Positions 9,110 to 17,633 of a stretch of DNA of 61,960 nucleotides are shown piece after piece (positions within the stretch are counted from its first letter, which is position 1; every line of letters starts with the position of its first letter). The stretch is from Methanocorpusculum sp. (GTDB lineage Archaea > Halobacteriota > Methanomicrobia > Methanomicrobiales > Methanocorpusculaceae): the NCBI GenBank assembly GCA_017399555.1, contig JAFQBW010000027.1, positions 1 to 61,960 of the forward strand, written 5' to 3'. A program made the position numbers and the translations under genes. The notes beneath the pieces are model-generated. The model searched no databases and had not been told where the DNA came from. It saw nothing but the letters and a program-made list of their open reading frames with translations.

Positions 9110-9513
9110 ATTGTGTGTCTCCTTTTGTCTGCAGGGATTCCTGCAGCATGGTTTTTCTGCTTCGATGCAGCTGTTGTTTGTTTCTGCATCTCAGCAAAAC
9201 AGCATGTGTTTTGAACAATATTTGAATATTTTCAAATGATTTCGATTATATTTTGCAGAATTTTGAACATATTGTTTTAGCAGTCTGCGCAGAAGTTCTG
9301 AAAAGGAGACGGATTATGTCATTTTCTCTGTCTGGATAAACTGCCGCGCATGAAAAGACGTTTTTCTGCAATTGGCGGGTGTGCTTGGGTATGGAGTTTA
9401 TCCGGCAAGGTCAGAAAAGAGCTTGAGTCACGGAGATTTACTAAACAGGCATGAGGAAAAATTGTTTTGCTGAGATATAGTAATTTTGGCGGAGGGGAGG
9501 AAGGAGGGAGGCT

Positions 9514-9749
9514 AACCGATCATCTGTCTTCTGTCACCAAGGTTTACCGGTTTTTTTCCGGGGCGGGTGTTTTTGATTTTCGTCGCTGGAAATTCCGCCA
9601 TTTTCTGCGTTGATATTTATAGGAAGAGTTGCTAAACTAAACAACAGAGAAAGAGACTCCAACGGAGAACGGAGTCTCGAAGAGAAGAGGTGCTCCAGGG
9701 GTGTTTGTTTTTTTCGGGAGAGGCGGTGACAGATGACAGATGATCGGTT
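9514..9749. repeat. 236-bp structure bounded by 25-bp inverted repeats
   Basis: Arms at 9514-9538 and 9725-9749 are reverse complements at 24 of 25 positions. Between them lie a hairpin (GAGACTCC ... GGAGTCTC, about 9653-9677) and T tracts. The enclosing gap 9110-9898 has no convincing gene. A 14-base sequence at 9877-9890 (GTTGTTAGAAATCC) matches the end of the MITE at 33970-33987. The structure could be a solo mobile element, or the origin or end of the 6-9 kb element. Confidence 0.6.
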
Positions 9750-9898
9750 GTGTGATAGAGAAGCCGTACAACCCACACCTTTTTTGAAAAAGTAAGACAG
9801 ACAGCCTGTTTTTTACTGCTGAGATTTTTTCGACAACCTCTGGACAGAAAATCGAGAACTGATTTTGAAAGGGAGAGTTGTTAGAAATCCGCAATAGA

Positions 9899-10882
9899 TT
9901 ATTTTGGGAGGACAGATTTATCCTTCGCCAAACAAAATGACAGCGTATAGGTATAACCCACTCTCGGATTGGGAATCGTCCATACTAGACTATTCTGTTT
10001 CTTTCTTGGAATTATGTGCATGTCTGAGAGCATGGTTTTGTAGTTTTTCATATTCTGCCTTCCCCCATCCCTTATTTCAAACATAAATTCACCTGAGGAG
10101 TTGCAGTGCGGGTTGATTGTGTATCCGGCATCCACCACATCTTTGTTAAGATAACAAGCCAATTTGAGTTTTTTTGTCTTATGAGTGATGGTTGCAGATA
10201 CGGATTCAAGGCAAGTCTCATCAACACGATTACTCGCGAAGTTGAAGAGTTTTGGCATTGTTTTGGACGGTCTCTTCAAAGAAAAATCACAAACTTTAGA
10301 GGAGGGGAGATTCAGCTTGATTTTCGCGTCAAGAGTGCTTGCAATGACATCTTTTGTATCCATGTCAGTAACCTGTGATTTTTTGAATGTGACATAGCGT
10401 GGTTCGTGCGGCCGTTCATCTCCATTTATGGTTACTACATACCGGGAGGTGTCGGAGAAAGTTCCTGTTGATGAGTAGAACTTTAAGACATAGTCTTCAT
10501 AATCTTGTCCGGTCATGTTTCTCACAGAGAAACGATCAGTAACAACACATTCCTTATTGTTGATATTCTCCAGATTTATCTCAACAATTTTACTTCTTTT
10601 AATAAAGTATAAGTCTGTCATCTGATTTTCATCGATGAATGCATCATGCAGAACTAAAATTTTATAGAAAAACACTGAGGTTAAGAAGATAAAGCAGGCA
10701 AGGAAGATGATAAGTAAAATAAATATTCCTTCAATGGTTGTCTGGATATCTAGTAGCAGAGATGCAACAGGAGTTATGACAACGCCGATGAAAAATGAAA
10801 GAAGAGCCTTTTTCCAAGACAATACTTTGGTACAGGTAAAATTACTGAACCAAGATTCGAGTCTCTTTCTGAAATAGCTCAT
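9899..10882 (-). CDS. two-span membrane protein with a large soluble domain
   Basis: A 327-residue protein. Residues about 26-46 and 50-75 form two hydrophobic spans (A-L-L-S-F-F-I-G-V-V-I-T; I-F-I-L-L-I-I-F-L-A-C-F-I-F-L) joined by a very short loop. The rest, about 240 residues, is probably cytoplasmic and beta-rich with many Thr and Lys. No family recognised. It is on the same strand and downstream of the kinase-ATPase operon, but 490 nt separate it from that operon. It may be an independent effector-type gene of the AT-rich island. Confidence 0.6.
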   Translation of the reverse strand: MSYFRKRLESWFSNFTCTKVLSWKKALLSFFIGVVITPVASLLLDIQTTIEGIFILLIIFLACFIFLTSVFFYKILVLHDAFIDENQMTDLYFIKRSKIVEINLENINNKECVVTDRFSVRNMTGQDYEDYVLKFYSSTGTFSDTSRYVVTINGDERPHEPRYVTFKKSQVTDMDTKDVIASTLDAKIKLNLPSSKVCDFSLKRPSKTMPKLFNFASNRVDETCLESVSATITHKTKKLKLACYLNKDVVDAGYTINPHCNSSGEFMFEIRDGGRQNMKNYKTMLSDMHIIPRKKQNSLVWTIPNPRVGYTYTLSFCLAKDKSVLPK

Positions 10883-11252
10883 TTATCAATACACGCCAAT
10901 TTATCCAATTGTTTCATCGTCACACATAATACGATTCCTCATTGAAATTAAAGAAGATACATATCAATTCTTGATACAAGTATATGTATATACAATTGGC
11001 TTTTCAAAATATATTCTTTTGGTATAGTATGGGAGATGGTACAGGCAGTATGACGTTTGTGAAATATGTGGATGGTAAATGGAACGAGTAGGTGTGCTCA
11101 ATATCACAGATTATGAATATGGTTATGGTAAGATAAAATTGGTTAGGCAGTTCTCCCTCATAAACACTTCAAACATTACTCTCCCCACCAGAAAAGAATA
11201 ATCTGTCTGTATTTATTATTAATCAAGATTAATTACTAATTTTGGAGATATT

Positions 11253-11372
11253 ATGCTACAGTTTCTTTTTCCAAGGATGGTATGGGTAGTTATTCCACTA
11301 TCTCTATCAATGTTTCTCTGTTTCATGATGATTACTTACAGGATTGATGTAAAAAAATGGTGGGGGCGATAG
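11253..11372 (+). CDS. 39-residue single-span membrane peptide
   Basis: A small gene from ATG 11253 to TAG 11370-11372. GGAG stands 5 nt before the start. A TATA-like tract (TATTTATTA) lies about 45 nt upstream. The peptide has a hydrophobic core (residues about 9-29: M-V-W-V-V-I-P-L-S-L-S-M-F-L-C-F) and a basic, aromatic tail ending K-K-W-W-G-R. This layout is shared by toxic membrane peptides. Its stop directly abuts the stop codon of the convergent 353-residue gene at 11373. The rest of 10883-11252 shows only a 20-residue frame at about 11030-11092. Confidence 0.45.
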   Translation: MLQFLFPRMVWVVIPLSLSMFLCFMMITYRIDVKKWWGR

Positions 11373-12434
11373 TTACATATTTAGATTATATTGAATTGAT
11401 ACTTCATCAAGGTCATTTTTGAAAGATATGAATTCTATTTGATGTATTTTAAATATTTCAGGTGTAGAGTACCCATCAAACATATATGAATCAGGAATTG
11501 GATATTCAACATGAATATCAGGACAACATATTTTAATAAGGGCACATGACACTGCATGTAACTTGCATCCAATCGGAGCTAGTATCATACGTTTTGAGTA
11601 GTATGTACTATGATATATCTCAACAAGTTTTTCAAAAACCCCTTTATAATCAGTAAACTGAATAGTTTCTAACTTAAGGCATGATTTCATTGATTGGATA
11701 ATTTCTTGATGGATACGCTCTGTTGCATTTTTTCTCCAGGTTTCTGTTTTACGCGTAGAACATGAATTAATCAATGTGACCTGCTCTGGCGACAGATCTC
11801 TGAATAGTCCAGATATTAATTGTTGATTGAAAGAAAGGAAAGCAACAAGATGAGCAGGACAATTCTGCATAACAATACTTGATAATCCTGGTGTTTTGAC
11901 AATATCATATATTCCTACTGAAGATAGAGTAATAAATGGTATAAATTCCTTGGAACCATTTTTACTCTCTCGATTTTCTATCTCAAAATCAAATCGTTCC
12001 TTACAGGGAGACCAACTCAGCGGTTCGGTATATATTATCCTTAATTTTTTCATATAATTTTTTAATGAGTTAATAATAATAATAATTAATAATTTAGACA
12101 TTACTGAAATGTCAAGAATAATTTCATCATAATCATTAATATTATGAATATTTACCCCAAATTCCTGCTCAAAAGGTGTTGGATTATATCTGTTGAAGAT
12201 AAGTGTGTGGATATTTTTTGTTCTCCTAGCCACTTCAGAATAAACTTCCTCATATCTTGATCTTTTTGAAGGAGAATATTTACAAATCAAGACTTCTGAA
12301 AACAAATCTTGGGAAATTGGCTGTCGCCTAATCCAAGACATAGCACGATCCTCAAATCCTTCAGATAGAATAAAACAAATATTCTTCTTCTGACTGTCAT
12401 ATATATCTTCAGCATCTACGATATTGGGCAACAT
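11373..12434 (-). CDS. unknown third gene of the methylase-kinase operon
   Basis: A 353-residue soluble protein. Landmarks are S-E-G-F-E-D-R-A near residue 24, Y-D-E-I-I-L-D-I-S-V-M-S near 104, and M-I-L-A-P-I-G-C-K-L-H-A-V-S near 285, followed by a conserved-looking Y-P-I-P. From memory these resemble uncharacterised proteins near defence genes with a Rossmann-like core; I could not confirm it. ATG 12434 has GGAGG in the end of the kinase gene, whose stop is 5 nt away, so the two are coupled. It may sense infection or act as the effector. Confidence 0.75.
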   Translation of the reverse strand: MLPNIVDAEDIYDSQKKNICFILSEGFEDRAMSWIRRQPISQDLFSEVLICKYSPSKRSRYEEVYSEVARRTKNIHTLIFNRYNPTPFEQEFGVNIHNINDYDEIILDISVMSKLLIIIIINSLKNYMKKLRIIYTEPLSWSPCKERFDFEIENRESKNGSKEFIPFITLSSVGIYDIVKTPGLSSIVMQNCPAHLVAFLSFNQQLISGLFRDLSPEQVTLINSCSTRKTETWRKNATERIHQEIIQSMKSCLKLETIQFTDYKGVFEKLVEIYHSTYYSKRMILAPIGCKLHAVSCALIKICCPDIHVEYPIPDSYMFDGYSTPEIFKIHQIEFISFKNDLDEVSIQYNLNM

Positions 12435-12439
12435 TATAT

Positions 12440-14941
12440 TTACTCAACCTCCAGATAGTTTGAAAGAGGTGGGACATTAACATCTGACCTTCTTTTCTTT
12501 GTTTTTGAACAATAATTTTTAGCGAATGTTTCCGGACTATCCAATAGTTGCTGAAAATCAGAGAAATCCAAGGTGACACTATCTCTTTTTGAGAAAGTTA
12601 TATTAAAATAAGGAATAAACAAGCTTCGTAATTGTAGTCTTGTTGCAACTGTACCACGAATACTTTTTCCACGGGTATCAGATATTAAAACACCATAACG
12701 AATTAATCCTTTATAATAACATTCAGTTAATCCACTTAACTTACCTGTAAGTGGACCTGTTGAAATCTCTATTTTCCTGGGTTGCTTTGGAGGGCACTGA
12801 TTATTATTTTTTGACTCCTTAGTGGATAAATCATAATAAAATATTTGTTGAATTGCCGTTACAATTTTGAGTAAATGTTCACCATATGCATCGTCTGATA
12901 TAGATTCACTTTCATTATCAGAGTTACATTTATTCTTAACATTACATAATGAATTTAAGTAATCGCCCCCAGCTTTTCTTAACACCTTGTCCTGAATTTC
13001 TTTGGGTATTAGGGGTAAATCACTCTCACCATTGTTCTCTCCAACTTGCGTAAGATTGTTGTGTTCATTCTCTCCGCCTGTTGATAAAGTAAGCATATCG
13101 GAAAATATTCTAATTAATTCTCGAATGTCACTCGACCAAATATTGTAAAATACATCTGTACCATAGTATTTATTTGTCTCCGATGAACGAATAATCCGTG
13201 CACGCTCATTGTTGGATATTTTTGAATCTCCCAATAATTCCTTAAGAGTTCTATTTTGATTTGCAAACAAACTACATCTGTTTAATCTTTTTTCAAAAAT
13301 GCTATCAATAATATCTTGACATTCTTTTATATCTACAACCAGAGATTTTGCACTGAGATCTATTAGATTATAATCATTATTATCTTCTAGTGTCTTATTA
13401 TTGAGACCTGATGGTATAAAACTTTCAGTACTTTCTGTTGACACCTTAAAGAAGATAAGCGCACTCCTTCTAAATATAATTGGATTTAATATCCTTTGAG
13501 TACTTTCATTGATCATCGGTGTCGAATAGTCATCTAAGAAGAAAAAGAAAGATTTTCCAGTTACAAAACCGCAGTTCTCTTGAATAACTGAACACAACTT
13601 CTCTAAATAATCATATTCGACAAGAGACCAATTCTTTTCGCAATGATAGGCGTCATCCAGTTTACATTCATGCAATAATTTCTGACAATAATCAGAGATA
13701 CTGTTTATTATACTCTCAGTTGATGAGCCGGTATATTGTATATTATCTCCAGAGAAGTAAGTAGACATAAATGATATTAACCAAGAGATGTCAATATCTT
13801 TCTGCTTAACTTCATCTTTAAGCCAATCTAAAACAATTAGAGTCCACTTTAAGTTGAAATAACAAATCACCTGTTTTCGTGCATCCCCCATTTTCTCTTT
13901 TGGTAACCAAGGGAATGCTTCCGATATGGTACGCGCATTTAAATATAATCCTACAAACCCATCTTCGCCATCAATACCAGCAGCACCAAGTTTTTTCTTT
14001 AAGTCATGGCTAACGCGCCTAAATATTGTAGTTTTACCACATCCTCGAAGACCAGTAAGTACAGAAATATTTCTATCAAACAACTCATCGGTTGCTAGAA
14101 ATTTGGGGACGAAAAGGGCATTCCAATCATCATAACGATCACCAAGATACTCGGCAACCATAAAATCACTTATATTTCGGATACTAGACTCAACAGTGTC
14201 TTCTTTTGAAAATAGCTGGAATAGTTGTTCACGCAACTCTCTTGGATTTCGAACATAAGTTCCTTCAGTAATATTTATTTCTGTGAGTAATCTTGGAAAT
14301 TTATTCTTGAGTACATCATAACGTTTTCTATCAGCCAATTCAAGATTGTGACTGTCGATTGATAATAAACCATCTTGAATTATTCTTGCAAGTCCCTTAT
14401 AGTCATCTAACGATTCAACACAGGTAGGATCCTGCGAATACGTCCCACGCCCAAAATCAGTAATAAATACTTTTCTTCTATTAGGAGTTATGGATAAACT
14501 CGTTGGATTTTGGATTAATATATTTCCAGAATGAAAATCTGAATGTTGGATGCCCTGGACTTTACATGCATGAAAAATCTGGAGTGTAGTATCAATAACA
14601 TCAATCAACATTTGCAATGTTAATTCTCGCTCCTCAATGATTTTCCTTAGATTTTTACCATTAATATAATCCCAGACAATATACAGATAACCCACACCCT
14701 CAACCTCTATATTTCCATGTGAATGGTAACGAACAACCCCATCAGTCTGTTCTAAACAGACAACTTTCGTGATTTCATTCTCCCAATTTGGTCGCAACCG
14801 ATCTAATTCAATAAATTTAATTGCCCTATCTCCAAAACGCTCTTTAGATGCTTTATACACAGTCCCAACACACCCATCGCCAATATGATTACAAATAGTA
14901 TAACCCTCAATATTTTTTCCAATAAATAAGTCGGAATGCAT
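12440..14941 (-). CDS. protein kinase fused to a P-loop ATPase
   Basis: An 833-residue fusion. The N-terminal part, about 1-190, is a Ser/Thr kinase: glycine loop I-G-D-G-C-V-G-T-V-Y, lysine in R-A-I-K-F-I, catalytic loop H-S-D-F-H-S-G-N-I-L and T-D-F-G-R-G. From about 290 is an ATPase domain with Walker A G-L-R-G-C-G-K-T-T and Walker B F-F-F-F-L-D-D-Y-S, as in ORC/STAND-like NTPases. The last 300 residues look helical. GGAGAGGAGA before ATG 14941 overlaps the MTase stop. Kinase plus ATPase next to a DNA methylase is reminiscent of Pgl/BREX but with a different architecture. Confidence 0.85.
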   Translation of the reverse strand: MHSDLFIGKNIEGYTICNHIGDGCVGTVYKASKERFGDRAIKFIELDRLRPNWENEITKVVCLEQTDGVVRYHSHGNIEVEGVGYLYIVWDYINGKNLRKIIEERELTLQMLIDVIDTTLQIFHACKVQGIQHSDFHSGNILIQNPTSLSITPNRRKVFITDFGRGTYSQDPTCVESLDDYKGLARIIQDGLLSIDSHNLELADRKRYDVLKNKFPRLLTEINITEGTYVRNPRELREQLFQLFSKEDTVESSIRNISDFMVAEYLGDRYDDWNALFVPKFLATDELFDRNISVLTGLRGCGKTTIFRRVSHDLKKKLGAAGIDGEDGFVGLYLNARTISEAFPWLPKEKMGDARKQVICYFNLKWTLIVLDWLKDEVKQKDIDISWLISFMSTYFSGDNIQYTGSSTESIINSISDYCQKLLHECKLDDAYHCEKNWSLVEYDYLEKLCSVIQENCGFVTGKSFFFFLDDYSTPMINESTQRILNPIIFRRSALIFFKVSTESTESFIPSGLNNKTLEDNNDYNLIDLSAKSLVVDIKECQDIIDSIFEKRLNRCSLFANQNRTLKELLGDSKISNNERARIIRSSETNKYYGTDVFYNIWSSDIRELIRIFSDMLTLSTGGENEHNNLTQVGENNGESDLPLIPKEIQDKVLRKAGGDYLNSLCNVKNKCNSDNESESISDDAYGEHLLKIVTAIQQIFYYDLSTKESKNNNQCPPKQPRKIEISTGPLTGKLSGLTECYYKGLIRYGVLISDTRGKSIRGTVATRLQLRSLFIPYFNITFSKRDSVTLDFSDFQQLLDSPETFAKNYCSKTKKRRSDVNVPPLSNYLEVE

Positions 14942-14943
14942 GT

Positions 14944-16044
14944 TTATCTCCTCTCCAATACAATAATTGTCTCTCTTTTAATAGATGTGTTTGCTTTTAT
15001 CTGTTTTTTAGATGAGGGAATAGGGTCATAATATTTATCATAAAGATTATATTTTTTCTCTGCCATTTGAAGAATTAAATCAGCCAATTCAATAGGTCTC
15101 TGTTGATATTCGATTGTGACATCCCCAATAACTATAATACATTTATCTCCTTTTTTTTGAAAAGAAGACCATTTATTGACACATGTCGACATCATGCTTA
15201 TGAAATTATTTTTGGAGGGAGATATTTTTTTGTCTAAATCTTTCCAATTATTCACCCCCAAGAACCACAATCGAAGTCGATTATCACGTCCATATGTGAG
15301 AGCTTTCATGTATGGGGGGCTTGTAATTATTGTAGCAATTCTTTTATATTTCAAATCAATATCTACTGCATCTGAACAATATACCTCTCTATCTAGTGAA
15401 TAATCAAGAGACGGGATATTTTTATAGGAACGCTTGACTTTTGCAGACAACCTACTAAAAACATCACGATACTCATACATTTCAGGATATATTTCTTGTG
15501 GATATTTTGATTTTCGTAAATATGGGGTGCCATGACTTGCAGGATATGACAAAAAACCTGGACGTTGATGGTGTAAAATCCCCATTAAACAAGAAAGTAA
15601 AAACCATTCATTATTTTTCGATAAGATTGATACCCAGACAAGTATTTCTTTGAGAGTTTCAGGATGATAAAATTCTTCCACCCATTCTGGAATCTGCGGG
15701 AGTTTTACCTCATTTAATCTCTCTGTAACTACTTCATTATAGACATTTAATGAATTCAGCGCAAGATTTTCGGATGGATAAGGATGTGTTTTCCCCAAAG
15801 ACAGAAGGTGTGCATATTTATTTAAATCATTTCCAATAACATTAAAGCCATTTGCCCATCCTTCAAGCAAAACAGTACCACTACCACAGAACGGATCGTA
15901 TATTCTTTGTCCTTCTACTGCATATTCTGATATTAAATGACGTGCGCACTGACTACGCAATCTTCCTATATAAGGAGATAATGAATTTAACGAGTTAGTC
16001 TGAGACCCCTCGAAATTATTCAAAGCAGATGTATCCGTTATCAT
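14944..16044 (-). CDS. DNA methyltransferase (N4-cytosine or N6-adenine type)
   Basis: A 366-residue Rossmann methyltransferase. SAM motif I is Y-D-P-F-C-G-S-G-T-V-L-L-E-G near residue 48; the catalytic motif IV is I-T-S-P-P-Y near 235. SPPY-type motifs are typical of N4-cytosine and some N6-adenine enzymes. The order motif I - spacer - motif IV, with about 180 residues between them, leaves room for a target recognition domain. First gene of the three-gene operon; it would mark host DNA. A tRNA or rRNA methylase is an alternative but less likely in this context. Confidence 0.85.
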   Translation of the reverse strand: MITDTSALNNFEGSQTNSLNSLSPYIGRLRSQCARHLISEYAVEGQRIYDPFCGSGTVLLEGWANGFNVIGNDLNKYAHLLSLGKTHPYPSENLALNSLNVYNEVVTERLNEVKLPQIPEWVEEFYHPETLKEILVWVSILSKNNEWFLLSCLMGILHHQRPGFLSYPASHGTPYLRKSKYPQEIYPEMYEYRDVFSRLSAKVKRSYKNIPSLDYSLDREVYCSDAVDIDLKYKRIATIITSPPYMKALTYGRDNRLRLWFLGVNNWKDLDKKISPSKNNFISMMSTCVNKWSSFQKKGDKCIIVIGDVTIEYQQRPIELADLILQMAEKKYNLYDKYYDPIPSSKKQIKANTSIKRETIIVLERR

Positions 16045-16463
16045 AGAGTACCCATAAATATGTATATAATATTTATATTATTCTGCTGTGTATAATTATA
16101 TTTGTTCTCTATTTTTAGTTAATCTCAATGAAGATTTTCCATACTATGTCGAAAAATATTGATGTACCATTAAGAGACCCTACTTCTATTTTATCACTGA
16201 CTTGATTGAAAATAAATACTGACAAATAATTAATGGGGTAATTTGTATCAATGAACATAACGGAGATTAATGAATGGGTGAATTATAAATCCCTCTTACT
16301 TTCAGTGTAAAATTTTCTTTGCTAGTTTCTTCACCCATCCAGGACACCATTTCACTGCAACCCCAAGCACCCGCTACTTCACCGTCCGCGACACGGTTGT
16401 CTCCTTCATGGTACAAAGGGTCTCTTTATGGGCATGTATTCTGTGCATACCCAACACGACTAT
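16045..16463. other. gene-free gap with a possible gene remnant
   Basis: Upstream of the methylase gene the sequence is very AT-rich (16045-16330) and probably holds its promoter. From about 16280 to 16430 the base composition becomes more like the core genome. On the minus strand a frame ending at a TAA near 16270 encodes protein-like text (G-A-W-G-C-S-E-M-V-S-W-M-G-E-E) but is bounded by stops and has no start. I take it as a remnant or chance frame. Confidence 0.3.
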
Positions 16464-17414
16464 TTACGGCAGCTGTGCAACTAATTTGAAGAAAGTCGGC
16501 CTTGCAGGTCTTGATACATCCAATATAGGCACTACATATGGCGGAAATGATTTCTCTGGGATATATGTTTGAATGGTATCGCATGCAATGAGTTCATCCA
16601 CCGGAACTGAGACACAAATATCTCTGATATCTCCAATGTTTAGAGTCAGAGTATCTGAAAGAGAATCAGGATTTGTATCTTCAACAATTTCTCCCGGGAA
16701 GGTAAGTCTTGCAAAATCAGTTACATCCTTTAAAGTCTCCGGATCAAATTTGCCTTGAGCCAAATCAAGTACGATTCTGAATTCATTTTGCCAGGAGTAA
16801 TCTAGTGATTTGCAGAATTCATTATAGGGCCGACCATGGGAAAAAGTAACATTGTATTCAACCCTCATAAAAGACGCCCAAAAATCAGTTTCAAATCGCC
16901 GAAGCATTTCTGAACAGACACGGCGCAGAAATTCATGCGGATGGTGAATGATAACTGCAGTATCGCCAAAGTCTGCAATACGAGGGTCTGGTTGGATAAA
17001 TTGCCCGCGTTTCTCATCATACTCTAATGCATAAAGACAAAATATTTTCTCTCTGTACGTTAGTACATCAATCACCCCAACCTGGTTTGGTACTATCTCT
17101 GAAATTTTGCCTGTGGAATCTATTGTGTGTGCATATGGATTATGATGGTTTTCAAATGATTGAGAAAAACCTTCGAGTGAGTCGCCTCTGAACTGGTTAT
17201 TTGCATCCTCACTTCGTCTCGAGATGTCACCAAAGCAAGCTATTGCCCGCATGAATACTTCGCCGTCCAGAAGTTTCTCTGCCCATTTACGATTTACCAC
17301 TTTCACCAGGAAGTAGGGTTTTTCGTGGTGTGATTCTAAATTGCGCAGATGATGAGTATGATTGTGGCGGAGAAATATTGCTTCTCCCTTTTTCTGTTTT
17401 GTTGAGTTATCCAC
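16464..17414 (-). CDS. hypothetical protein of an accessory-region family
   Basis: A 316-residue soluble protein. Features are K-W-A-E-K-L-L-D-G-E-V-F-M-R (residues about 43-56), then G-D-I-S-R-R-S-E-D ... F-R-G-D-S-L-E-G-F, and an N-E-F-R-I-V-L-D strand near 215. From memory, related proteins are widespread and uncharacterised in bacteria. The basic, His-rich first 25 residues look unstructured. No helper gene is obviously coupled to it. It is transcribed in the same direction as the methylase operon but 419 nt away. Confidence 0.65.
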   Translation of the reverse strand: MDNSTKQKKGEAIFLRHNHTHHLRNLESHHEKPYFLVKVVNRKWAEKLLDGEVFMRAIACFGDISRRSEDANNQFRGDSLEGFSQSFENHHNPYAHTIDSTGKISEIVPNQVGVIDVLTYREKIFCLYALEYDEKRGQFIQPDPRIADFGDTAVIIHHPHEFLRRVCSEMLRRFETDFWASFMRVEYNVTFSHGRPYNEFCKSLDYSWQNEFRIVLDLAQGKFDPETLKDVTDFARLTFPGEIVEDTNPDSLSDTLTLNIGDIRDICVSVPVDELIACDTIQTYIPEKSFPPYVVPILDVSRPARPTFFKLVAQLP

Positions 17415-17633
17415 GAAAATTGAAGTTCACACAACTTCAAGGTGATTCTATTTTTTTGGTACAGCACAAGATAAGATAGTGCCAATAATTTTCTACTCTC
17501 AGTTTTCTAGATTGGTCAATACAGTTGTATGAGAGGGAATAAGTGACTCTGTTATCATCATTCCCAAATGGAATAAACAGATACATAAATATATTACATA
17601 TTACTGAATATCATGTATAATTGGGGTGGTTAT

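Noticed and set aside
9899-10882. Fourth subunit of the kinase-methylase operon
   Set aside because: It lies 490 nt from the operon beyond a small plus-strand gene and has no coupling signal; kept as an independent gene.
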